From assembly GCA_037143175.1 (NCBI GenBank), contig JBAWZF010000008.1, forward strand, positions 18,859 through 82,858: a DNA stretch of 64,000 bases, in the 5' to 3' direction. A model generated the notes under the pieces. That model saw only the letters and a list, made by a program, of their open reading frames with translations. It was not told the DNA's origin and made no database searches. Below, piece after piece: positions 54,424-62,349 of the stretch (positions are counted from its first letter, which is position 1; the number at the start of each line of letters is the position of its first letter). Origin of the DNA: a bacterium. GTDB lineage: Bacteria; Verrucomicrobiota; Kiritimatiellia; CAIKKV01; CAITUY01. The translations under genes were made by a program, and so were the position numbers.

Positions 54424-55545
54424 ATGAATAGAATCACAGTACTTCACCTGTGCGAGCATTTTGGTGACAGACAGGTGTCCTTTCATGGGGTGTCCCGCCT
54501 GTTTGAGCTCTGGATTCCCGCTTTTGATCCCACGCGGTTCCGGGTGCTGTTGTGCAGTCGGAAAGGGCCCAGCGAGATGGCGGACAGGCGGTTGAAGGCA
54601 GCTGGCATCGAGCCGCTTTATCTTGGCTATGGAAAAATGGATCCCCGGAACCTGATTAAGCTGATTGGACTGATGCGGCGGGCCGATGTGGATATCCTGC
54701 ATGTTCACGGGTATGGCGCCTCTACCTGGGGCCGGATTGCCGGGATTCTACTTCGCAAGCCGGTGATCGTTCACGAACATTGCAACTATGGAACGGTTCC
54801 GGTTTTCCAACGGCCAGTGGAATGGGTGTTGGGCCACTTTACCCGTTATGCTTATGCGGTATCTGAATCCACTCGTACCTTTACGGTTAAGAAGCGCCAT
54901 ATTCCGGCTGCGATCGTCGAGACACTCTATAGCGGGATTCCCCTGGAGCAGATTCGCAAGGCTGATTCGGAGTGGGGCCGGTCGTTTCGCGTCGAACAGG
55001 GCCGTAAGCCTGACGATAAAATTCTTGGCGTGGTGGGGCGGCTGGAAAGTCATAAGGGACATCTGGACGCCTTTAAAGCTCTGCAATTGATGTTAAAAAA
55101 GCGAAGCGATGTCTACTTATGGGTGTTGGGGAATGGCCACTATGAAGACGTTTTGTGTGACTGGGTGAAGGAGAACAGTCTGACGGATCGCATTACCTTT
55201 TTGGGGTACCGGAATGATGTGGTTAAGGTGATTCAATGTTTTGATATCCAGCTCTTTCCGAGTCATCAGGAGGGAACCCCCAGTACGCTGTTTGAAGGCA
55301 TGGCGGTGGGGAATGCCTGTGTGGCCTCTATGGCGGATGGCCAGGGCGAAATACTAACCCACGAAAAAGATGCCCTGCTCTTTGTGCCGGGCGATGTGGA
55401 AGCGATGGCCCGGCTTACCCTGCGCCTGCTGGATGATCCCGGCCTCATGAAGCACCTGCGTCAACAGGCCCTGACGCGTATCCGGGATTTTGACATGAAG
55501 CGCTGTCTCGATAAGATGGAGCGGAAGTACGAGGAAGTGGTGTGA
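54424..55545 (+). CDS. GT4-family glycosyltransferase
   Basis: 373-residue GT-B enzyme. N-terminal acceptor-side domain starts VLHLCEHFGDRQVSFHGVSR. The C-terminal nucleotide-sugar domain contains GVVGRLESHKGHLDAFKAL, ITFLGYRNDVVKVI and the E-x7-E-type LFPSHQEGTPSTLFEGMAVG. Likely builds an envelope polysaccharide or glycolipid; donor and acceptor unknown. Divergent from the radical SAM gene and convergent with the phospholipid synthase gene (three bases between stops). Confidence 0.9.
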   Translation: MNRITVLHLCEHFGDRQVSFHGVSRLFELWIPAFDPTRFRVLLCSRKGPSEMADRRLKAAGIEPLYLGYGKMDPRNLIKLIGLMRRADVDILHVHGYGASTWGRIAGILLRKPVIVHEHCNYGTVPVFQRPVEWVLGHFTRYAYAVSESTRTFTVKKRHIPAAIVETLYSGIPLEQIRKADSEWGRSFRVEQGRKPDDKILGVVGRLESHKGHLDAFKALQLMLKKRSDVYLWVLGNGHYEDVLCDWVKENSLTDRITFLGYRNDVVKVIQCFDIQLFPSHQEGTPSTLFEGMAVGNACVASMADGQGEILTHEKDALLFVPGDVEAMARLTLRLLDDPGLMKHLRQQALTRIRDFDMKRCLDKMERKYEEVV

Positions 55546-55548
55546 GCC

Positions 55549-56679
55549 CTACCTCATCTTCGATATCTGGCGGCTGGCCAGGATGAAGTCGAGGCGGGCG
55601 AGGAGGAAGTGGGAGATGCGTTCGAGGAGTTTTTCCCACCAGCCCCGGGCTTGCCCCCAGGTGGCCGGGTCTATTTTTCGGCAATGGGGCAGATAGTCCT
55701 GGAAAATTTCATGGGCCTCCTGTGCCAGATTCCCATCCCTGATCCTGACCAGTAATTCGTAGTTGATGCTCAGGCTCCGGGTATCCAGATTCGCAGAGCC
55801 CACATACACCATAGTGTCGGCCACAATCAGTTTTGTGTGCAGGATCTGAGCATTGTATTCAAAAATTGTCACCCCGGCTTTCAGGAGACGGCGATAGAGG
55901 GCACGGCCTGCATAGCGGGCGATCGCCACATCCGTTTTACCGGCGGTGATAATCTTTACATCCCGTCCCAGCCGTGCGGCATGGATCAGGATATTTCGAA
56001 TTCGGCGGGTGGGGAGAAAGTAGGCGGAAATGATCCGGATGGAACGGGCATGCTGGAGATCCCTTTGAAGTATGAGCTTGATGGTATTGTCGAGGCCACC
56101 TGGCCCACTGGCCAGAAGTACGGGGAGGGGCTTATCCTGCGTCCGATTCAGGAACCGGGGCCGTCTTAATCGCAGGCGGGGAAGTCGTCTGTGTCTGAAT
56201 TGGGCGACACGGAACATCCGCTCAAACGAAGAGGTCAGATCGTGAACCACCATGCCATTAAGGCGCAGCCCCAGGTCCCGCCAGCCGTGGGTGATCCCGT
56301 CGCCCGTTTCGCTGGAGGATATATTGAAGCCACTGACGAACGCGACTTTGTTGTCGCAGACGAGAAGTTTCCGGTGATTCCTGAGGGCGATACGGCTTAG
56401 CGAAAGGGGATTGAAGAAGGCCACTTCGCCCCCGGCAATGATCACGGCCGACCAGTAGTCGGAAGGCAGATCCATGGAGCCGAACGCGTCGAGCAGTACT
56501 TTGACTTTTACTCCTCGCCGTAGGGCGGTCAGGAGGGCATCATGAATATCGTCGCCAGGATAGCCCGCGTCAAAGATATAGGTTTCCAGCAGGACTGACT
56601 CTTTGGCTTTTCCGATCTCCGTGAGTAGAGCCCGATAAAATGTGTTGCCAGTCTGATACCACTGATACGGTGAATTCAT
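55549..56679 (-). CDS. Phospholipase D-family cardiolipin synthase-like protein
   Basis: 376 residues with two HKD motifs: HRKLLVCDNKVAFVSGFNIS (about residue 115) and HTKLIVADTMVYVGSANLD (about residue 290). ANLDTRSLSINYE follows the second, typical of ClsB-like synthases that transfer a phosphatidyl group. It has no N-terminal transmembrane segments. Its start overlaps the stop of the upstream gene by four bases (ATGA), so it is translated together with the deoxyhypusine-synthase-like gene. Confidence 0.88.
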   Translation of the reverse strand: MNSPYQWYQTGNTFYRALLTEIGKAKESVLLETYIFDAGYPGDDIHDALLTALRRGVKVKVLLDAFGSMDLPSDYWSAVIIAGGEVAFFNPLSLSRIALRNHRKLLVCDNKVAFVSGFNISSSETGDGITHGWRDLGLRLNGMVVHDLTSSFERMFRVAQFRHRRLPRLRLRRPRFLNRTQDKPLPVLLASGPGGLDNTIKLILQRDLQHARSIRIISAYFLPTRRIRNILIHAARLGRDVKIITAGKTDVAIARYAGRALYRRLLKAGVTIFEYNAQILHTKLIVADTMVYVGSANLDTRSLSINYELLVRIRDGNLAQEAHEIFQDYLPHCRKIDPATWGQARGWWEKLLERISHFLLARLDFILASRQISKMR

Positions 56680-57779
56680 GTCGCTAATAGTTGGCTGAGC
56701 GTAAGTAGAAAATCCCGGTTATCGGCGCACAGATAATGCATTTCGCCACCCATGCGATTGAAGGTTTTGCAGTATCTTAGATAATAGGCGGGATTATCCT
56801 TGGGCGGTTCGCCGTTTTTTTGCCAATCCCAGGTGGATTCAGCAAGGTCCACCACGACAATAAAATGCCGGTTGATCGGCTGGCCTGCCTGTAGGGCTAG
56901 GTTTTGCGACATGGAGAGCGCCTTCTCAAAGATCATGGGGGACATGACGGCGGATCCGATGGACAGGTAGACTCCGCCTTGAAGTTGGCTGATGGAATGG
57001 GTGAATGACATGAAATCCCGCAGGGCCGTACGTCCGATGGCTGCCCCGTGATTCATCGGGTGGTTATAGATGATGTCATGCCCGATCATGGGATGGCCGG
57101 TAAACGGGATTCCCCGCCGGTAAGCCGTTGCCTGGGCGCTATAGGCCTTGAAGGGATGGGGTATGGCCAGGGGGCCGGGGGTTAACTTGAATTTTCGGAT
57201 AGTCCCTAAAAGATCCACTGCTGCCGCCAGTCGGTCTTCGCTCACAATCATGTTCTTGATTTCCCCTATCAGGGACTCTTGTGCCGGAATGATCAGCCCT
57301 TCCCGCTCGATCATTTTGCCGACTGACTCTCCATAGCCGAGTCCTTCGTAGGCACCGATGACAATGGCCAGGTTGATATAGAAGCCGGTTTCCTGCCAGA
57401 TGCCGAACTCCCCACGGGCGACATGGGTTTTAACATCCTCACTACTCTGGCCGAGATAGGCAAACTCCCAGTCGTGAATAATACCCGCGCCGTTGGTTGC
57501 CAGATGGGTGATCCAGCCATTCTCCATCAGGTTGATCAGTACGGGGGAAAGTCCGTTTTTGATGGTGTGGGCGCCAAAGGCCATGACCACGGGTTTACCC
57601 GTCTGACGGGCCGAGCGAATCCGCGTCACCGTCTCCTGCATCAACTTCATGGCCGTGGCCGTCAGTGGGGTGGGGGCCTGGTCTGGCTTTACATGATCCT
57701 GCTCAATGGCAAGTTTGTTGGGGCGCTGTGCGAGCGACTTAATGAGCAATTTACTACGGTCAAATTGTGGATAAGGCAT
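56676..57779 (-). CDS. Deoxyhypusine synthase-like protein of unknown function
   Basis: 367 residues. The segment THLATNGAGIIHDWEFAYLG with SSEDVKTHVARGEFGIWQETG matches the NAD-binding fold and early motifs of deoxyhypusine synthase. The C-terminal half (GHPMIGHDIIYNHPMNHGAA, GGVYLSIGSAVMSPMIFEKA) diverges, and the active-site lysine region of true DHS is not recognisable. Bacteria lack eIF5A, so another reaction on an amine or imine substrate is plausible. Operon partner is a phospholipid synthase. Assignment rests on motif recall only. Confidence 0.55.
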   Translation of the reverse strand: MPYPQFDRSKLLIKSLAQRPNKLAIEQDHVKPDQAPTPLTATAMKLMQETVTRIRSARQTGKPVVMAFGAHTIKNGLSPVLINLMENGWITHLATNGAGIIHDWEFAYLGQSSEDVKTHVARGEFGIWQETGFYINLAIVIGAYEGLGYGESVGKMIEREGLIIPAQESLIGEIKNMIVSEDRLAAAVDLLGTIRKFKLTPGPLAIPHPFKAYSAQATAYRRGIPFTGHPMIGHDIIYNHPMNHGAAIGRTALRDFMSFTHSISQLQGGVYLSIGSAVMSPMIFEKALSMSQNLALQAGQPINRHFIVVVDLAESTWDWQKNGEPPKDNPAYYLRYCKTFNRMGGEMHYLCADNRDFLLTLSQLLAT

Positions 57780-58118
57780 TGAGAACGTCTCCTGATAAGC
57801 TGACTGTAAGACAAGCTCAGAGAACGGTCAATGCCATCCTGAAATAAACACCGTGGGGATCTCGCTGATAACGCGACCTGAATTCTGGCTTCTGAAGTCG
57901 GGGCGAGTACAATATTTTGCAATCGCACCCGGCGGTGTTTGGAGCCGGAAGAAACAGGTTGCCGCCGTGAATGTTTTCGCCTATCTTTTACTGTGTAGCA
58001 CATGTTTTCATCGTCAACTCATTATTGATCATAAATAGTTAATATTTAACATGTTGCGCCACGCTAAATCAAGCGGAATAAGCGGATTTTACGCTAAATT
58101 GCTGAGTAAAAAACTTTT

Positions 58119-58154
58119 AGACGTTGCTCGAAAATACCTTATCGAGCAACGTCT
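58119..58154 (+). promoter_or_regulatory. Strong hairpin just upstream of the uxaE ribosome-binding site
   Basis: Arms of 13 bp (AGACGTTGCTCGA at 58119-58131 and its complement at 58142-58154) with a 10-base loop. GGGGAG and the ATG begin seven and seventeen bases later. The wider gap 57780-58170 has no gene; it also contains a repeated ACGCTAAAT (58062 and 58091 regions) with AAGCGG(A) copies between them. The hairpin could be an operator or a translation/attenuation element for uxaE. Confidence 0.6.
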
Positions 58155-58170
58155 TATTACGGGGAGTATG

Positions 58171-59418
58171 ATGAAACTGGAAAAATATTCAATGGGGATT
58201 GGGGATCGGTTTGGGCATCAGGGTGCGGCGCAATTGCAGGCCTTTGAACTTGCCCGGGCGCAGCAGGTTGATATTACACCGGTCTGGAATAAGTCAAATC
58301 GTGAACATACCACCATCGGGACCAAGCCGGAAAATGCCCGGCAGGCGGCCGAGTCCGCGGTTCGGCAGCGGAAATGGACTGGCCCGTGGCTGGTCGATGC
58401 CGATCATATCGGCTTGAAAACGGTGGCCGGCTTCATTGCGCCTTGTGATTTCTTCACACTGGATGTGGCGGACTTCATCGGGGAAGCCGCTGATCCTGAT
58501 GCGATAGCGGAGTTTGTGGCGGTCTTCAGCCGATATGTCGGAACGGTTGCCTCGCCGGATGGTAAGATGAAGCTCGAGGTCACGCTGCCATTTCTACAGG
58601 AGGTTGCATGCCGATATCTCAAAGCGGTCCAGGAAGCGGGCAAGATCTACCGATTTATTGAGGAGGCGAAGGGGCGTGGTAAGTTTGTAACGGAAGTATC
58701 CATGGATGAGTCCTTACAGCCGCAAACCCCTGCAGAGTTGTTTTTTATCCTGGGCGCCCTAGCGCATGAGGGTGTTCCGGTGCAGACGCTGGCGCCAAAG
58801 TTCAGTGGGCGGTTTAATAAAGGCGTCGATTATGTGGGCGATGTGGCGCAGTTCACCCGTGAATTTGATGCCGATTTGAGCGTCCTGGCGATGGCGGTGG
58901 CGGAGTTCGGGTTGCCGGCCTCGCTGAAACTGAGCGTCCATTCCGGGAGTGACAAGTTTTCTTTGTATCGTCCGATCCATCAGTTGTTGCGTAAACATCA
59001 GGCAGGGGTTCATTTGAAAACGGCCGGGACGACCTGGCTGGAAGAGGTGGCTGGCCTGGCTTTGGCTGGGGGGGATGCCTTGAAGCTGGCGGCAGGGATT
59101 TATGAGAAGGCGTATGGACGGTTTGATGAACTTTGTGCCCCGTACGCAACGGTGATCGAAATTCATAAGTCGGATCTCCCTGCGCCGCAGGTCGTGGCAG
59201 GGTGGACGGGACAAGATTTTGCGGCCGCCTTGCGGCATGACCCGGCAAACAAGTTATTCAATCCCAACTTCCGTCAGCTCTTGCATGTGGGGTATAAAGT
59301 GGCGGCAGAGTGCGGCACTGTTTATACGCAAGCATTGGAAGCCCATGCCGACCGGATTGCCCCCCTGGTGACCGATAATCTCTGGAACAAACATATTCAG
59401 CCGGTATTTGTCGGGTAG
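58171..59418 (+). CDS. uxaE: Tagaturonate epimerase UxaE-type protein
   Basis: 415 residues. UxaE interconverts D-tagaturonate and D-fructuronate in galacturonate/glucuronate catabolism. The opening MKLEKYSMGIGDRFGHQG, the VTPVWNKSNREH-like segment (ITPVWNKSNREHTTIG), and WLVDADHIGLKTV are those of the UxaE family; Asp/His residues in DADHIG and GKFVTEVSMDE are candidate metal ligands. A longer frame from 58051 would run through the hairpin and is unlikely. No other uronate genes are in the window. Confidence 0.88.
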   Translation: MKLEKYSMGIGDRFGHQGAAQLQAFELARAQQVDITPVWNKSNREHTTIGTKPENARQAAESAVRQRKWTGPWLVDADHIGLKTVAGFIAPCDFFTLDVADFIGEAADPDAIAEFVAVFSRYVGTVASPDGKMKLEVTLPFLQEVACRYLKAVQEAGKIYRFIEEAKGRGKFVTEVSMDESLQPQTPAELFFILGALAHEGVPVQTLAPKFSGRFNKGVDYVGDVAQFTREFDADLSVLAMAVAEFGLPASLKLSVHSGSDKFSLYRPIHQLLRKHQAGVHLKTAGTTWLEEVAGLALAGGDALKLAAGIYEKAYGRFDELCAPYATVIEIHKSDLPAPQVVAGWTGQDFAAALRHDPANKLFNPNFRQLLHVGYKVAAECGTVYTQALEAHADRIAPLVTDNLWNKHIQPVFVG

Positions 59419-59483
59419 GAGAAGGCGCATACAAGAGAATGCAGTTCCGTTTTAATTATGTGCACAAGAGAGTACAATGGTGC

Positions 59484-59559
59484 CATTCATTTATTGTTCC
59501 AGACCAATCAGAGGCAAAAAATAATTCTATTGATTTTGCGTAGTCTGGTTCTATGAATG
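59484..59559. promoter_or_regulatory. Interrupted inverted repeat upstream of the sigma-54 promoter
   Basis: CATTCAT (59484-59490) and CCAGAC (59499-59504) are mirrored by GTCTGG (59543-59548) and ATGAATG (59553-59559). The element lies roughly 55-130 bases before the -24/-12 site, the usual place for binding sites of sigma-54 activators. Confidence 0.4.
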
Positions 59560-59611
59560 ATGTATTTAGGCTCTCTTATATCACCTGATATTCAAACAGT
59601 TTTGCTTGTAC

Positions 59612-59627
59612 TGGCACACGCCTTGCT
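59612..59627 (+). promoter_or_regulatory. Sigma-54 (-24/-12) promoter
   Basis: TGGCACACGCCTTGCT matches the consensus TGGCAC-N5-TTGCW exactly. GG (59613-59614) and GC (59625-59626) are separated by ten bases, as required. It lies 107 bases before the start of the DUF6785-like gene and is the only feature of note in the 315-bp gap 59419-59733 besides the inverted repeat upstream. Confidence 0.72.
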
Positions 59628-59733
59628 TTATATTTTTACGTTCTTAAACCGGATGGTGGGCATGGCCCCCCTGTGATTTGCGGCTGTAACGGTCGAAAAA
59701 GTTCTGTGTTATGAAAGTGAGCATAAGCTGAAT

Positions 59734-62349
59734 ATGGTTCCTAGCCAACCGACAAGAGGTCTGACCATCCGGTCGTTCGTTGTGGCCATTGTGTCCATGC
59801 TGTTGATGGGCATTTGGATACAATACGAAGAATTATATAATACTTATGGTGGGCCCTTGGCGGAGAATTCGCCCCCGAATAGTGCGGTGGGCGTAATAGG
59901 TGTGTTGTTGTTGATTTGTGCGGTGCTCTATAAGATCCGCCGTCCTCTGCGCCTGGTGGCTGCTGAACTGGTGGTTATTTATGCCGCCCTGGTGTTGGCC
60001 GCGCCGCTCATGACCCAGGGGATGTGGCATCGGATTTTCGGTTTGGTTGCCGCCGTGCCTCACAATCAGGATTTCAAGACGTATGATAGTTTGCCTCTGA
60101 TCGCTTGGCCGCATGGTGACAATCTTTGCGTGAATGGCCAATTTAAGGACAAGCTGACCGGATTCACGCATACCGGGGGAGGTGCCCTCGGGTGGGAAGA
60201 CGCCACAATCAAGGACAAGCAGATCCGGACGAGCCCGGTGTTGTCCAATGGCACTGCCGCTGACTCGCGTACCGCGCTGCAATGGTCAATCAACCGTTAT
60301 GACAAAAAGGGCAAACAAGTGCTTGTTCCCGGCGAGAGTTGCCTTTTCTCCATGTTGGTTCGGGCGCAAGGGTTCACGAAAGGATCCAGCTATTTTGTCA
60401 CGATGCAGGCTGATGACGGGGTCGTCCAAACGCTGTTGGTCAGTGCGGATGTGACCCAACCGTCCTTCGCTTTTCCAGGCGGGTTTCAGCGGGTCGGCCT
60501 CAATCCCGTCAAAATTCCTTCTGATCTCAAAAACAAACTGAATTTTGCCGTCACGCTTACTGGGGAGGGGGCTCTCGCGTTGCAGGACATGCAGTTCTTT
60601 AATGTTGAGGCCGTTGAGGGTGCTTATGCCGGACGACGGCTGGTGACGGAGTCGAATCTGGCTAATCTGGATCCCAGTGAGCGCGATTTTCTGGTGGTCC
60701 GGCCCGACAATATGTTCAGCTGGGCTGGTCTCAAATTTCTGATAACGGGGTACATTCCCTTGCGACAATGGATGCAACCTGCAATGACTTGGGGGTTGTT
60801 AGTATTAGGTCTGTTTATCGGCTTCCTTGGCATGAATGTGTTGATGCGCAAGCAGTGGGTAGAGTTTGAGCGTTTTACGTTTCCCCTCACGATTCTTCCC
60901 AAGACTTTGTTTGAAGAGACGGTGACGCCGGAAGGAAAGGTCTATCGCACTGTTTTTCGAAACCGGATTCTGTGGGCCGGATTTACGGTCGGGCTTGTGT
61001 TGGCGTTGTTAAAGGGTATCCAGTTTTACTACCCCCAGTGTCCGGCGCCCATTTTTAATGTTGCAACCTTTGGCGAATATTTCACCAGTCCGGTGATCAA
61101 GGCCTTTTTGCAGAATGTGGGGATTGGGGTTGGAACAGGTATAGGACTATCGTTGTGTTTGCTGGCTATCGCCTTGCTGATCGAGACGGACATTCTTTTT
61201 TCGCTGTGGGCGTTTTTCATATTATTCCAATTATGGCATCTGTTCGGGAAAGCCTTCACGCTGACCAGGTATCCGGGATATCCCTGGGAGTTCCAGCAGG
61301 CGATGGGGGCCTTCATAGGGTACGCTCTTTTGGCGGTGTTTGTCGGACGGCATCATCTGGCGCGAGTCTTTCGCATGGTGGTCGGACGGGGCAAACCCGG
61401 GGAAGATGCCAGTTCGCAGGATGAAGTGGTGTCCTATCGGCAGGCCGTTTTATTGATTATTTCATCATTGGCGACACTGGCTCTTTGGGGTGTTTGGACG
61501 GAGATGGGCGTCAAGGCCAGTCTTTTATTTTTTGGCTACATGTTAATTTGTGGCTTCGCGGCGAGTAAGATCCGTGCGGAATGTGGCGCCCCTTTCGGCT
61601 ACCTGACGCCGTATATGGGAATCCAGTTTATGACTGCGTTGGGCGGGTTTGCGGTATTCCAATCAACGGGGATGTTGATGGCCTCGCTGGCCAGTGGTTT
61701 CATTTGTACCTCGGTGTTTCTGCTGATCGCGCCGGTGCAGGTGGAAATGATGGAGCTGGGTCGGCATTTCAAAGTGCGGCCGCGTGATGTGGGTGCAGGG
61801 TTAACGCTCGGGGTGTTGGGTGGCTTGCTGATCGGTGGTTTTGTGCTGCTTTGCTGGCTTTACGGATTCGGCGGTAACAGCCTTAAAACCGCTTGGCCCT
61901 ATGGGCAGAATTGGTATTTCAATAGTTTCCGTGCTGGAGAGGCTGATGCCGATCGCGCTTTTGCGGTAGGCACCCTTGGTAAAACGCCGGAGTTGGCTCC
62001 GTTCAATGTCGCACAGAATATGGATGCCAAGGGGTTGACGATTGGCGCGGGGATTACGGGGGCGGTGGCGTTTCTGCGGATGAAGTTCATGTGGTTTCCG
62101 TTCCATCCCATCGGATATGTTCTGGCTTCGAGTTACTTTATGAAGGGATCCTGGTTTGTCCTCTTTCTGGCGTGGCTGGCCCGCTTGGTGCTCTTCCGTC
62201 TTGGGGGAGCGCATGTCATACGTCGGGGCCTGGTTCCTTTTTGTGTGGGAATGTTCCTAGGCTGCGTTGCGTCGATAGTTGTCTTTGACGTTGTGGGCAT
62301 TTGCCTGCGAGTCCAGGGTGTAACCGAAGTTTACTCGAAAATACCATGA
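59734..62349 (+). CDS. DUF6785-like polytopic membrane protein
   Basis: 871 residues. A pair of N-terminal membrane segments, then a non-membrane domain (about 130-340, with a carbohydrate-binding-like beta-sandwich: FKDKLTGFTHTGGGALGWED, QWSINRYDKKGKQV), then ten or more transmembrane helices to the end. A distant likeness to oligopeptide transporters has been suggested for such proteins, but function is unknown. RAECGAPFGYLTPYMGIQF is a conserved-looking intramembrane segment. A sigma-54 promoter precedes it. It overlaps the M28-like gene by four bases (ATGA). Confidence 0.75.
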   Translation: MVPSQPTRGLTIRSFVVAIVSMLLMGIWIQYEELYNTYGGPLAENSPPNSAVGVIGVLLLICAVLYKIRRPLRLVAAELVVIYAALVLAAPLMTQGMWHRIFGLVAAVPHNQDFKTYDSLPLIAWPHGDNLCVNGQFKDKLTGFTHTGGGALGWEDATIKDKQIRTSPVLSNGTAADSRTALQWSINRYDKKGKQVLVPGESCLFSMLVRAQGFTKGSSYFVTMQADDGVVQTLLVSADVTQPSFAFPGGFQRVGLNPVKIPSDLKNKLNFAVTLTGEGALALQDMQFFNVEAVEGAYAGRRLVTESNLANLDPSERDFLVVRPDNMFSWAGLKFLITGYIPLRQWMQPAMTWGLLVLGLFIGFLGMNVLMRKQWVEFERFTFPLTILPKTLFEETVTPEGKVYRTVFRNRILWAGFTVGLVLALLKGIQFYYPQCPAPIFNVATFGEYFTSPVIKAFLQNVGIGVGTGIGLSLCLLAIALLIETDILFSLWAFFILFQLWHLFGKAFTLTRYPGYPWEFQQAMGAFIGYALLAVFVGRHHLARVFRMVVGRGKPGEDASSQDEVVSYRQAVLLIISSLATLALWGVWTEMGVKASLLFFGYMLICGFAASKIRAECGAPFGYLTPYMGIQFMTALGGFAVFQSTGMLMASLASGFICTSVFLLIAPVQVEMMELGRHFKVRPRDVGAGLTLGVLGGLLIGGFVLLCWLYGFGGNSLKTAWPYGQNWYFNSFRAGEADADRAFAVGTLGKTPELAPFNVAQNMDAKGLTIGAGITGAVAFLRMKFMWFPFHPIGYVLASSYFMKGSWFVLFLAWLARLVLFRLGGAHVIRRGLVPFCVGMFLGCVASIVVFDVVGICLRVQGVTEVYSKIP

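Noticed and set aside
54319..54708. N-terminal extension of the radical SAM gene by 130 codons
   Set aside because: The extension is antisense to the glycosyltransferase gene and lacks similarity; MKCLFVYK at 54318 is the natural start of the B12-binding domain.
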